This document shows, one piece after another, positions 1 through 8,863 of a stretch of 24,082 nt of DNA. This stretch comes from Chara braunii (Eukaryota; Streptophyta; Charophyceae; Charales; Characeae): contig BFEA01000534.1 of the NCBI GenBank assembly GCA_003427395.1, positions 361,130-385,211 of the forward strand. Reading direction: 5' to 3'. Below the pieces are notes generated by a model. The model did no database searches, had not been told where the DNA came from, and was given only the letters and a program-made list of their open reading frames with translations. A program made the translations under genes and the position numbers. Within the stretch, counting starts at the first letter, position 1; each line of letters opens with the position of its first letter.

Positions 1-102
1 AAAAGAGAAATGGCATAGAAAAAGAAAAGGAGAAAGGCATTGAAAAACGAACTTTCTCTGTGGCCAGAAAAACTTTACCACCAAGTTTGTCGTCTTCATC
101 AT

Positions 103-125
103 CTACTCGAGTACTACTCGAGTAG
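103..125. repeat. 23-nt palindrome with XhoI-type cores
   Basis: Two copies of CTACTCGAGTA are arranged as an inverted repeat about a single central base, so the 23 nt are a perfect odd palindrome. Each arm is itself nearly self-complementary around CTCGAG. It could extrude as a small cruciform or be the remnant end of a foldback element. No function is assigned. Confidence 0.8.
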
Positions 126-263
126 TCACGGTGCGCTCTTGCATGCTTCCCCCATGCGCCTAGCCACGTGAAAGTGCATTCACCTCTTGCTCCTCTCCAG
201 TACCACTTACCAAGGATAGTGCCCCTCTCCCAGCGCCAACGTAGCACTGCCACATGGTCGCCT

Positions 264-281
264 GACTGCCACGTGGCAGTC
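264..281. promoter_or_regulatory. 18-bp palindrome centred on a G-box
   Basis: GACTGCCACGTGGCAGTC is a perfect 18-bp palindrome with CACGTG at its centre. CACGTG is the plant G-box bound by bZIP and bHLH factors. A related imperfect copy (CTGCCACATGG) lies just upstream. No gene start can be tied to it, so a regulatory role is only possible; it may be a chance palindrome. Confidence 0.35.
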
Positions 282-726
282 GGGTGTGGGACAAGAAGAA
301 TCCAAGAATGGAAGCTTGCCAACACAGCAGTTCCAATAACTTCGCCATGAGGTGGTGTTAGAAGGCAACGTTCTCATTTTGACCCGCAACTACATGATCC
401 TGCTATATTGTACCCTCAATGTGACCCTCGACATGGAGCTGGTATATGGTACCGTCAATTTGACCCATTCACCCATCTGCTTCTTCCAGCTTTGATCCTC
501 AGCACTCACCCCAACACCCCACCTCCCGCCACTCTTCTCGGCTTGCCATATCCGATTTTTTCAGGTTCAGCGAATGTAGTTACAAAAAGGTTGCCGCTCT
601 CCAATTCCTTCACTATGAAATGCTGAATCTCTCTCACTTGTCACACTCTCTATCTCATTCGTTGCTACTCTGAAAAATTTAATGCTAAACTCCTGGCATC
701 AACAAACTTTAACGGGGATTATATCT

Positions 727-736
727 TATAAATAGA
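727..736 (+). promoter_or_regulatory. TATA-like sequence
   Basis: TATAAATAGA matches the plant TATA-box consensus. It lies about 35 bp upstream of the first copy of the 762-1975 tandem duplication. No supported coding region follows, so this is a sequence match only. Confidence 0.2.
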
Positions 737-761
737 GAGATGGTGCGGAAGAGAAGAAAAA

Positions 762-1834
762 AGGTGATCATACCCTACTATCATCTGTCTGCCAGGGGCA
801 GGAAAGCAGGGAGGGAGGAGAATGGCGATTACGAAAAAATCCACATCCTGAAGTGATTACCAATGCTATTACCAACATTACCGTCGCCATCGCTATATTG
901 CACAGACTCCACCTTCCTCGCGTTCCGGTATTCACATCAGACTGGCATCAACAACATAAAAAATTAAAACCCCTCTCACTCTCTCTATCCTGACGACTTC
1001 AACTTTCCAACCAAACAACCGTTTCTTATGACTTTCCCCCCCCCTCATATCCTCCTCCTCCACTTTGTTGTTCTCCTCTCTCTCCCGCTGCTTCCAAGTT
1101 TTCTCTCCGTCTTTCTCCCATCTCATCAGGGCGAAAGTTCATTCCAACTATCGATCATTGTTGGTTGATCGCTCAAGACCCTCCTCTCTGCCCTCCTGTC
1201 ATCCACTCTGCTGTCAGGATTTCACTACAACCATAGTAGAACGGTAGCTGAGAGTGAGAGAGAGGGAGAGAGAGAGAGGTGCCTCATTGAGCAACTCCTT
1301 TGAAACTGGTAGCGAAATAAAAATCGAAAACGGAGAAGGAAAGTGTCATGGAGAAGGACAAAAGATGTGCCAAGCTCTTGTACAAAGAGAGATGATGCAA
1401 GAGATAAGGAGAAAACGTGGTCATTCCTAATTATCTTTCATTTGCAGGGGGCAGGGAGTCAGAGAGGGTGGGAGGGAGAGAGAGGAATGGCGATTACGGG
1501 AAACTCGACGTCCTACTGCGAACACAGACTTTTCCTTCCTCACATTATGGTATTCGCATCATATTGGCACCAACAAAATACAAAACTAAAATCTCTTGCT
1601 CTCTTCCAATGGCTTCCACTTTCTTACCACCAACCGTTTCTTACGACTTCCTCCCCTCGTACCCACCTCCTTCACCCATTGCTCCCCTCCGTCCTTGCTC
1701 CACATCTCATCAAGACGAAAGTTCATTCCAGCTATCATCATGTTTGATTGATCCCTCACAACCCTCCTCTCTCTCCTCTCGTCGTCCACTCTGTAGTCAG
1801 GATCTTATTCCAACCATAGTAGAGCGGTAGTTGC

Positions 1835-1875
<41 letters not shown>

Positions 1876-1975
1876 CACTAAGTAGCTCCGGACTTCGAAA
1901 CTGGTAGTGGAACATAAGCCGGCAAGGGAGAAGGAAAGAGTCAATACGGACGAGGACTAAAGATGTGCTAGGCTC
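762..1975. repeat. Diverged ~0.6 kb tandem direct duplication
   Basis: Copy A (about 762-1375) and copy B (about 1420-1975) share a series of collinear blocks: a GGGGCAGG-rich start, AATGGCGATTACG, a GGTATTC.CATCA block, a CAACCGTTTCTTA(T/C)GACTT block, CATCTCATCA.G.CGAAAGTTCATTCCA, a CAACCATAGTAGA.CGGTAG block, a GA microsatellite at the same relative position, GAAACTGGTAG and an AAAGATGTGC block. The copies have many indels and substitutions, so the duplication is old. No reading frame is conserved between them, which argues against a coding function. Confidence 0.8.
1839..1873. repeat. (GA)n microsatellite
   Basis: An uninterrupted GA run inside copy B of the tandem duplication. Copy A has a shorter, interrupted GA tract at the matching place (about 1255-1280), so the tract existed before the duplication and expanded afterwards. 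Confidence 0.95.
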
Positions 1976-1979
1976 CAGC

Positions 1980-2665
1980 ACGGTGCCTCACTCAAACCAC
2001 AAGAATCCCTCCCCGACGTGAGACAGGGATGGAGGTGAAAAGGTGCCTTATAAAAAATAGAATAAAAGAGACGTAGGGCCTAGAGCCGCACCAAATGTGC
2101 GAAATGGAAAATGTATCTTTTGCTAGAAGCTGGCATGATACATCCGCCATAGTTCCTGTCTTTTTCACATTTAACGAGGGTGCGGCGAGCTGGACACCTA
2201 CTAAAACGAAAAACAAAACAAAAATTACAAACAGGGCATACTCACACTAGCTCTTTCCTAAATGTATCTGCCCGTAATTACACCCAACCTTCATGCTTGT
2301 GAAAAACAATCACATCCACAGTGTGAGCATGCCCGCCTGCCAAGAAGAGGAAGAACACAAACGAGCATAGTTGAATAAGAGATACCACGACGAGCATGCA
2401 GGGCAACGGCAATAGCTCCAGCGCAGGATAGAATTATGACTTTTTCACTTTAAAAAAAAAAAAAAGACTTTCCAAAAATGTGGTACATCGCAACTTCCTC
2501 CTACTGCGCCACTTCCTCCGCGAGTTGCTGCAACGGACAAATGAGTGTACGTGCCCCATACCATCTACCGACGACTGAAGAAATGAGTGTGTGAGTGCAG
2601 AGAACCGAATGTCAGTGCGTGCGCGCTAATACCATCTGACCCTGGCCAGAGAGCACCAAACTCCT
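1980..2665. other. Non-coding stretch
   Basis: No gene is seen. A 14-nt A run at about 2452-2465 could mark the tail of an old retroposon, but no convincing flanking duplication is visible. A segment near 2090-2150 resembles the interior of the small inverted-repeat elements found further on, too weakly to call. Confidence 0.4.
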
Positions 2666-2668
2666 GCT

Positions 2669-2930
2669 CCTTGTCTCCACAAGGTTGGCGGCATGAACGT
2701 GATAATGATCATCCGCCCTTTAGGTTGCCCTCTGGCGAGGCGCGATCGGACCATCCAACGCCTGGGAGCAGTCCAACGGCTCCATCCAACAATGCTGGAG
2801 TGTCTCCAAGAGGTTGGCGTACCATTTTTCAGCCGGCCTGCTCCAAGTCGCACATCGCCTTTTGGCAGGGCGCGATAGGACCGTTTGGAAGGGAAAGTCC
2901 GACGGCTGGCAATAGTTCAACAGAAGGCTT
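2669..2930. repeat. Two diverged ~132-bp tandem units
   Basis: Unit 1 begins TGTCTCCACAAGGTTGGCG at 2669 and unit 2 begins TGTCTCCAAGAGGTTGGCG at 2801. Both then carry a CCTTT.GG(T/C).GG.G.G.GCGCGAT.GGACC block. The 140-codon open frame crossing this region (2587-3009) arises from the repeat and has no recognisable domain, so it is not called as a gene. Confidence 0.65.
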
Positions 2931-2959
2931 GCCCTTTGAAGGGCGGTACTGCAGGGGCA

Positions 2960-3405
2960 CGACTGCTTGGGGTTGGCTCAACATGCCCTACACCTACAAG
3001 AGAACTTGAACTGATTTGGGGAAGTTCACAAATGCGGGACGTGATTTTGGGGATTCCATGTGGGCGGGAGAGGTGTCGCCCCTTCCAAAAAAAGTCTGAA
3101 AAAGTAACCGGATCACCAAAATGAATCCGCGGGAAGAACAACGGGGCCAAATAATTTGACAAGCAGCACCCCTTTTAACGCAGGAACACAAGCGATGAAA
3201 AATCACAAATAGAACTGAAAGTTGAAGTATGGACGGAAAATCCAACTTTTAGGCATAATTTCCGTTTTGAAATTTTATGTTGCACCATCCCTCATCCACC
3301 CTTCTCCATCGCCAATCCTCCCCTCCTCCTCGCTCCCACGAAGATCGCCACCTCAAAAGGCAATAGCAACGACTATTAAGCAAAACCGGTAACATAATGA
3401 CTATG
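2960..3405. other. Non-coding stretch
   Basis: Nothing recognisable is seen between the 132-bp tandem units and the CT/CA microsatellite. The open frames on both strands are short and overlap one another in different frames. Confidence 0.4.
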
Positions 3406-3411
3406 AAGAAA

Positions 3412-3421
3412 TCTCTCTCTT

Positions 3422-3475
<54 letters not shown>

Positions 3476-3508
3476 ACATCCACACACACACACACGCACA
3501 CACACACA
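3412..3508. repeat. Compound (CT)n(CA)n microsatellite
   Basis: A CT run (about 3412-3436) passes directly into a CA run with a few interruptions (to about 3508). Open frames through it are His-Thr or Ser-Leu repeats and should not be taken as proteins. Confidence 0.95.
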
Positions 3509-3606
3509 AAGAAACAAAGAAACAATCACAATACTTCTCTATGAAAAGGAACGGAAAAACAATGTATAAAAAAAAATCTCTATCTAAACGCGCACGGAGG
3601 GAGGAG

Positions 3607-3764
3607 GGAGAGAGAGAGAGAGAGAGAGGGGGAGGGGAAGGGGGGGTCCACTATAAGAATGCGCAAAATGATAATGTATCTTCCCGTGTTCTCACGGAAG
3701 ATTCATTCTCATTTATTTTGCACATCTGGAGAGCAGGGCGAGTGCACTTCCACAATGCCCATAC

Positions 3765-3830
<66 letters not shown>

Positions 3831-3920
3831 CATCATTATAGGAATGTGCAAAACACGAATGTATATTGCCGTGTTCTCACAGAAGATGCATTCTCATTTT
3901 GCATAGTTAGAGAGTAGCGA
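3607..3920. repeat. Duplicated module: GA tract plus small hairpin element
   Basis: A GA tract (3609-3628) is followed by a hairpin-like block (about 3657-3737). The same arrangement then repeats as a GA tract (3767-3828) and a related block (3842-3920). Both blocks share AATG.GCAAAA, a CCGTGTTCTCAC.GAAGAT core and ATTCTCAT, with ends that can pair (TGTGCAAAA with TTTTGCA). They resemble the interior of the GGCCTCGCTCC elements found downstream. The unit spacing is about 185 bp. Confidence 0.7.
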
Positions 3921-3951
3921 GAGTTCTCTGTTCTCTTCGACAACGTGCGCT

Positions 3952-3952
<1 letters not shown>

Positions 3953-3997
<45 letters not shown>
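3953..3997. repeat. (GT)n microsatellite
   Basis: An uninterrupted GT run of about 45 nt. A short second GT run is at about 4113-4127. Both are non-coding. Confidence 0.95.
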
Positions 3998-3999
<2 letters not shown>

Positions 4000-4660
4000 A
4001 GACGGAGAAAGCATCCCAACAACTTTGCTGCGGTGCGTTTTTTTATTTTGTCCGCGCGCTTTGGGGAATGGCAAACTCCAACAAGAGAGCGTCACGAGAC
4101 TGAGATTGCGCTTTGTGTGTGTGTGTGTCCGCCTTCCCAAGTCCTTTATCCCAGTGGCGGTAGGAGAATCGTCGGGATTGAGGAGTTGGCAATGGGGTTG
4201 CTCCATCTATTGGTGGGGAGTCTGCGACAGTATTTTTCATGGCACGTCAAAAACATGTGCTTCAAATTCGAATTTATTGTGCCTCACCGCAGCAAGGGCA
4301 TAAGGAAAAGATGCATGCCCCTCAAGAGGGCATATTGCGGAGGGACTAGTGAAACTGAATTGGCAGTCTAGTAAGAAAGTTGCGCCCTCTCCCGACAGAG
4401 GCCAACCGAAAAGTTCAGTGGCTCCAAGGGGATGACAGGGTAAGTTGACCATCAAAGGAGCATGCCGCAAATAAATGGAAACTTGATGGGCAACGACAAA
4501 GTTTTTCTTTTTGGTAGTTGAGCCGTGTTTGACCCCGCAAGGACAATTGGTCATGGTCCTTCAGAACCAACGACTCCGCGCAACCCCCCTTTGCATTGAC
4601 ATACCGCGTCGTCGTGGGCTCACAACCCATTGTCGAGTGAAGTGATGAAACCAGACATAG
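4000..4660. other. Non-coding stretch
   Basis: No gene or repeat unit is recognised. The open frames run out of the GT microsatellite or lie opposite each other without domain-like sequence. Confidence 0.4.
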
Positions 4661-4666
4661 GGCATG

Positions 4667-4786
4667 GACCTCGCTCCACTACTCATCAGATGTACAAAAT
4701 GAGAATGAATCTTCTGCTATAATATAGAAAGATACACGGGCATATCTTTTGTCTTTCGTGCATGTGGTGAGTGATGGACCGAGGTC
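4667..4786. mobile_element. MITE-like inverted-repeat element, family A, copy 1
   Basis: The left end GACCTCGCTCCACTACTC pairs with the right end (GAGTGATGGACCGAGGTC). The interior carries the family signature: ATGT.CAAAA.GAGAATGAATCTTC, AGAAAGAT.CAC and TTTTGTCTTT.GTGCATG. At about 120 bp with no coding capacity it fits a non-autonomous DNA element, probably mobilised by a transposase encoded elsewhere. A clear target-site duplication is not visible. Confidence 0.7.
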
Positions 4787-4930
4787 ATATGTATGCATTA
4801 GTTGAGCCCTACAGAAACTGACACAATGGGCTTGTAATCACAGAATCATGAGACCAGTCGAGAGATCGAATCCTGGCCAAAGAGCAAAAAGAAAGCGGAA
4901 AAAATACCGTAACGAGTCTTCCTCCCCTGA

Positions 4931-4964
4931 TCCTAAAATTGGTACGATACAGAGAAGATTAAGG
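4931..4964 (+). pseudogene. U6 snRNA-derived fragment
   Basis: The sequence follows the U6 central region (AAAATTGG.ACGATACAGAG then AAGATTA), including the ACAGAGA box that pairs with 5' splice sites in functional U6. One base differs (GGTACG instead of GGAACG). It stops after AAGATTA and continues directly into GGGGCTCGCCACAC, an end typical of the local foldback elements. Just upstream (about 4855-4880) is a tRNA B-box-like string (GATCGAATCC), so this may be a piece of a chimeric retroposon. It is too short to function. Confidence 0.75.
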
Positions 4965-5100
4965 GGCTCGCCACACAACCTTTCAAAACGAGGCATTTTC
5001 CAAAATTTGTCAAATAGGAATTCGAAAGGAGTACTTTCAAAAGAACCCCCCCCTTCGCCACATAGACTTTCGAAACAACGAGGGCTTTTGATATACACAT
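4964..5100. mobile_element. Foldback-type repeat fragment (family B)
   Basis: It starts GGGGCTCGCCACACAACC and carries several CTTTCAAAA/TTTCGAAA motifs, as do the segments at about 5293-5330, 6420-6510, 6600-6635 and the nested complex at 8362-8765. The right end is not clear; a family A element follows immediately at 5103. It is best read as a truncated or nested copy. Confidence 0.45.
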
Positions 5101-5102
5101 TA

Positions 5103-5226
5103 GGACCTCGCTCCACTACTTTCGCCATGTGCAAAAGGATGGTGTGAATCTTTCCCTTGAACATGGAAAGATACACCACCATGGTATTTGTCTCTTGTGC
5201 ATGTCGAGAGTACTGGAGCCAGGCCC
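5103..5226. mobile_element. MITE-like inverted-repeat element, family A, copy 2
   Basis: The left end GGACCTCGCTCCACTAC is complementary to the right end (GTCGAGAGTACTGGAGCC then AGGCC). The interior has ATGTGCAAAA, GTGAATCTT, GGAAAGATACACC and TTTGTC.CTTGTGCATG at the positions seen in the other copies. The two halves can fold as one long imperfect hairpin. Length is about 124 bp. Confidence 0.75.
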
Positions 5227-5229
5227 TGG

Positions 5230-5714
5230 TAATCACCCCTTTTTTCTCCCGCTAATTGGTTGTCTCAGGAGACTCTTTCCAAAATACCACTCACGGGGCC
5301 TCGCCACACCACTCTCGAAATGTGAAAAAGACAACAATATGCGAGGTGCATCTGGTTATGTTCTTGAGGGAAGTTCCCCTTTTACAATTTTTTTCCCTAT
5401 TTTTCGTGCTTCAAATTAGACCGAGCGGGGGTTACTATTGACCGTGCCAAATTTTGGGGTCAAGAGCAAACTCCTCGAGTACATGATTTTGTTTTCTCTT
5501 TTTCAGTCCGGGACGAATCAAAACCCATGAAAAGAATTGTTCTTCTCATTTTTTATGGCCTTATTCAAAAAAGGAAACACAGAAAGGGAAACTAACGTAA
5601 AGAGGTGCATCAAAATTCTTGTTGCCGTGTGATCTGTCATAACAAATGGTCGTGCAATGCCACACTCCTGCGAGATGTTACCCACTTGTTAGTGGAACCG
5701 AGCCCCTGAGCACA
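5230..5714. other. Non-coding stretch with a family B end
   Basis: A direct-orientation family B end (GGGGCCTCGCCACACCACTC, then TCGAAATGTG) lies at about 5297-5325. The remainder to 5714 shows no gene or recognised repeat. Confidence 0.4.
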
Positions 5715-5794
5715 ATGATCGACCTTCTCTCCACTTTTTCTTTTGATTAAAGTAATGATCGACCTTCTCTCCACTTTTTCTTTTAATTAAAGTA
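5715..5794. repeat. 40-bp tandem duplication
   Basis: Two adjacent 40-bp copies starting ATGATCGACCTTCTCTCC (5715 and 5755) differ at one base (GATTAA versus AATTAA). The near identity points to a recent local duplication. Confidence 0.9.
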
Positions 5795-5799
5795 AGTTA

Positions 5800-6180
5800 T
5801 ATTATTCTCTCACTTTCACCTCACACTACCTACCTACGACTACTCCTAATTATAGTTAAACGGGGAATCCCGTAGCAGCCACAAGCGTGTCCACGACAAA
5901 ATGCAGAAGTTGCACCCGACCTGCAGGTGGGCGATAGCGGCCATGGGACAACCGCTAGCATTAGGGACCATGCCAACAGGACCAATCCTTTTGCCTCCCC
6001 TCGGCCTCCCCTACGAATATCAGCAGACTTTGCTAAATGTTGAATGCGGGATCCTGTGACCTATCTCTAGGTGGCAGGCACCAAGCTTGCCAGGAAGGTA
6101 CATGAAGCCAATGGGGATTGAAACCCAAGACCTCCTGAATGCCACTTGCGTGCCTTACCAACTGAGTCACTATTGGGTTT
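5800..6180 (-). mobile_element. tRNA-derived SINE (minus strand)
   Basis: On the minus strand, an A-box-like TGACTCAGTTGGTAAGGC (6169-6152) is followed about 27 bp later by a B-box-like GGTTTCAATCC (6125-6115). This is the spacing of an internal RNA polymerase III promoter in a tRNA-derived SINE head. A roughly 300-bp non-tRNA body follows and ends in an A/T-rich stretch towards 5800. It does not fold into a complete tRNA from what I can see, so it is called as a SINE rather than a tRNA gene. Exact ends are uncertain. Confidence 0.6.
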
Positions 6181-6199
6181 CCCTCCGCCCTAAAACATT

Positions 6200-6338
6200 G
6201 GCCTTCGTTCCACTACTGGGTTTCTCTCCGCTACTCACAAAATGTAGAAAACGAGAATGAATCTTTCCTTAAAACATAGAAAAACATATCGCTATGGTTT
6301 TTGTCTTTTGTGGATGACGTGAGTAGTGGAGCGAGGCC
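6200..6338. mobile_element. MITE-like inverted-repeat element, family A, copy 3
   Basis: The left end (GGCCTTCGTTCCACTACT) pairs with the right end (GAGTAGTGGAGCGAGGCC). The interior has AAATGTAGAAAACGAGAATG, AATCTTTCC and GGTTTTTGTCTTTTGTG as in the other copies. A second partial end (CTCTCCGCTACTCAC) lies just inside the left terminus, so the left arm seems to have been locally duplicated. Confidence 0.7.
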
Positions 6339-6339
6339 G

Positions 6340-6990
6340 TTACGTCTTCTTTTCCCTTTTTTCCAAAGAAATTTGGACCATTTCTTGATAGCGTGTCATC
6401 CTTGCACAGGGCCCATGTTATGGGTTCACCACATAGCCTTTCAAAACGTGCAAAATGGATGTCGCATCTTCGCCTCATAAGCTTTCGAAACAAGTTTTTT
6501 CGTAAAACTTTTGAAAGGTGTTAGAGACGCGAGCATCGAAAGTAGTTTCGAAAGGGTAAGATCCCCCCAACTGTCACGAGTGTTTCTTCGAAAGACTGTG
6601 GGTGTCGCCACACCACTCTCGAAATGTGCCCCTGGGGCACAACAAACGACTGACTAAGAAGCTTTTTACCATGGAGAATGGACAAAACGACCATCAAGCT
6701 ACAAAGAGCTCTGGACGTGCGGTGAGATTCATCCAGTTTGGTTGTTATTGCGGCCAGATACCTTTAGGAAAGTGCAAGTGTGAGTATGCCCTCGGTGTGA
6801 TGGTCGATCAGAGAAGAACTACGATTGATGCAACTTCAGGGGCTTTATTTATTTCTTTTTCGTATTTCCTAAACGTCCTACAAGGCCGCACGTGCCATTA
6901 CTCCCCTGGTAGTGGAACCCTGCCCCATATGCACACTATGACTGTCGGTAGGTGCTTTTAAAAGGGAAAAAAAATGAAGTAAGAAGCAAG
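6340..6990. other. Degenerate foldback sequence, then non-coding
   Basis: 6420-6635 is rich in CTTTCAAAA/TTTCGAAA motifs and ends in a family B terminus (TCGCCACACCACTCTCGAAA at about 6605-6624), so it looks like decayed foldback DNA. From 6640 to 6990 there is one 119-codon open frame (6602-6961) without recognisable motifs; it starts inside the repeat end and is not called. Confidence 0.4.
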
Positions 6991-6992
6991 GG

Positions 6993-6993
<1 letters not shown>

Positions 6994-7040
<47 letters not shown>
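6994..7040. repeat. Poly-C run (47 nt)
   Basis: An unbroken C run of 47 nt lies 35 nt before an assembly N. The complementary strand is G-rich and could form G-quadruplexes. The exact length is unlikely to be reliable because such homopolymers assemble poorly. Confidence 0.95.
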
Positions 7041-7053
7041 ACGAGACTGCAGT

Positions 7054-7098
7054 TAGATGCAGCCCCACGGATCCCNTAGATGCAGCCCCACGGATCCC
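7054..7098. other. Single-N assembly join with duplicated flanks
   Basis: The 22 nt before the N at 7076 (7054-7075) are repeated exactly after it (7077-7098). This is what an unmerged contig overlap looks like when a gap is reduced to one N. The apparent tandem copy should not be read as biology. Confidence 0.85.
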
Positions 7099-7100
7099 GT

Positions 7101-7200
7101 GAACTACTCTCTGAATGTGCACAATGAGAATCTTCCTCTCAAAAATGTACACCGCTATATTTTTCATTTTTTGTGCATGTAGAAAGTAGTGGAGCAAGGG
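7101..7200. mobile_element. MITE-like inverted-repeat element, family A, copy 4 (decayed)
   Basis: The family interior is recognisable (GAATGTGCACAATGAGAATC, TTTTTTGTGCATGTAGA) with a right end AGTAGTGGAGCAAGGG. The left terminus is reduced to GAACTACTC. The left boundary touches the assembly join, so part of the end may be missing for technical reasons. Confidence 0.6.
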
Positions 7201-7204
7201 TCAG

Positions 7205-8024
7205 ATTGTGCCTTTCCGCATGCGCTACAGACACCGATAAGCGGAAATGCAATGCAAAAAGACAAAAAACGAAAAGAACTGAAAAAAGGGAAAAAACGAA
7301 AAGAACAGAAAAAATGAAAAAAATGAAAAAACGAGAAGCGAAGCCCAATATTGAGGTCGTTGGTGCCTTTGACGTTCTTCTCGACTCACCGATGGACGCG
7401 ACTGCAGTCAGATGCAGCCCCACAGATCCTGCAGCCAGATTGCGCCTTCCCCACAAGCTTGGGAATGCAAAAGGGGAAAGAAAGAAAAAAACGAAAATGA
7501 GAACCACAGTGAAAGAAACACTGCCAACCAAACACAAGAAGAGAAAAATAAGCAACAAACCAACCAACAAACCCCTTCCAGACCCATTCCCACAACGGAC
7601 AGGTCTCCACCATCCAACCCTCAAAATTCTGGACCCCGACCCTGTACTTCGGCCGCGCGCTGATTTCTCACCACACCAATCCCTTTCCCCTAATCTCACC
7701 ACCTTTTGGACGACCTTCCAACGCCCCAACTACCAGTAGCCGCCCAACGACCATTTGAGTCCACAACACGAAATGACAAAGACAACGGTGGTAAACGCAG
7801 CCCCTACGGGCTGCAAACTGAAAGTTGTCACAAGCCAAATGCAAATGTTGCTGTGACCCAGTAATGTTTCCACACTGCTACAACTGGGCTTGCACTGACA
7901 TTACACTTCGCTTACACTGGGTGCAACCCGCTCCGGCCTCTTGAGCCTCTGTTCATCCGGTAAGGGCTGCTTACCCGTGCCTTCACACTTTGCTCTTCTT
8001 CCGCAAATATAGCGTAGGGCACCT
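7205..8024. other. Non-coding; A-rich segment and dispersed repeat pair
   Basis: 7250-7340 is a run of A-rich AAAACGAAAAGAAC-type units. A 35-bp block at 7041-7075 recurs at 7396-7430 with five differences, and the segment after each shows further similarity (CAGATTG.GCCTT.C). Open frames of about 190 codons exist on both strands across 7139-7739, but they overlap each other, are Lys-rich or Phe-rich from the A-rich tract, and show no domain. Confidence 0.45.
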
Positions 8025-8034
8025 CTATAAAAGG
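8025..8034 (+). promoter_or_regulatory. TATA-like sequence at foldback edge
   Basis: CTATAAAAGG matches the TATA-box consensus and abuts the left end of the outer foldback element. No downstream gene is visible, so significance is doubtful. Confidence 0.15.
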
Positions 8035-8863
8035 CCTCGCTCCACTACTCTAGCCTCTAGACTTTTCATGAGTGACGCCTCGCTCCACTTACTCTAGACA
8101 CCAACTCACGAAAACACCCTTCGAGAGCTGTCAGAAAGCACTCTCGAAGGGCAGTCACGAAGCATCTAGAGTTCACAGCCTGCAACACTTCGGATTTCTA
8201 GCGTCCTCCTTCTTACCCCCGACGCTGCTTTTCTTTTTCACGACTGTGCCTGGTGTCCTGGTTGTCAGAATGGGCTGGCGCTGTCTCGTAGTGCACTAGA
8301 AACAAAAGACAAACGCTCACGGAATTCGGGAGTGCTTCTAGACTGTGGGCATATAGAGTGAGGGCCTCGCCACACCTCTTGAAAACTCATTTTCAAGAGT
8401 TGCTGCGTGGTCACACAGCCTCTTGAAACTTGGGGCTTTGAGCTGTCAGAGTGGGTCTTGAAACCCTTTCAAGAGCGGCTCTTGAAAGATTCAAAACCCC
8501 AGCCTGCAACTCATGCTTTTTCAAGGGTCATAGACTGAACCCTTGAGGGACTACTGATTTTCAATAGTTGTCAGGCCGTTATCCTGATGGCCAATTGAAG
8601 AAAACAAAGCCGTACGCCTGTCGTTTTGCATGCTTTGTCCAGCACCATCGCCCTTTCAAGACTGCTGTGTGGCGAGGGACCCAAAACTCTGGAAAATGTA
8701 ACTCTTGAAAACATCTGACAGCGCTTGAAACATTCTCCCTTTTCAAGAGTGGTGTGGCGAGGCCCTAAAGCGGAGCGAGGCTTCTTTTTTCACGAGTGTT
8801 AGGGGTCTGACAGCTCTAGAAGCACTCACGAATTCTTTTGCGAGTCTAGACTGGAGCGAGGCC
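8033..8863. mobile_element. Outer foldback element (contains a nested element)
   Basis: It begins GGCCTCGCTCCACTACTC with another GCCTCGCTCCAC at about 8087, and ends CTGGAGCGAGGCCC with another GGAGCGAGGC at about 8771. The ends are therefore in inverted orientation. Both arms carry CTCTAGA-type motifs and a CTGTCAGA/TCTGACAG core. A strong internal hairpin CCCTTCGAGAG/CTCTCGAAGGG sits at about 8116-8151. A second inverted-repeat element occupies 8362-8765. There is no coding sequence. Confidence 0.65.
8362..8765. mobile_element. Nested foldback element with TIR GGGCCTCGCCACACC
   Basis: The left end GGGCCTCGCCACACC is matched by an exact inverted copy at the right (GGTGTGGCGAGGCCC). The 404-bp interior holds many CTCTTGAAA/TTTCAAGAG words in both orientations, so most of it can pair with itself. 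It lies between the arms of the outer element, which it probably entered later. No transposase is encoded, and no flanking duplication is obvious. Confidence 0.75.

Larger units (their letters stand above)
1..760. other. Non-coding stretch, no gene seen
   Basis: No reading frame here looks like protein; the short open frames have no recognisable motif. It holds two perfect palindromes (listed separately), a short direct repeat around 409-470 (GTACCCTCAATGTGACCC and GTACCGTCAATTTGACCC, two mismatches), and a TATA-like string at 727-736. The start of the window is A-rich with no clear boundary. Confidence 0.5.

Noticed and set aside
3397-3906. 169-codon frame with His-Thr and Glu-Arg repeats
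   Set aside because: It consists of CA and GA microsatellites joined by repeat DNA.
6110-6175. A functional tRNA gene on the minus strand
   Set aside because: A and B boxes are present, but I could not build acceptor and anticodon stems; a SINE head explains it better.
7139-7739. Opposed ~190-codon frames on both strands
   Set aside because: Lys-rich on one strand and Phe-rich on the other, from A-rich sequence; the minus frame begins inside a MITE copy.
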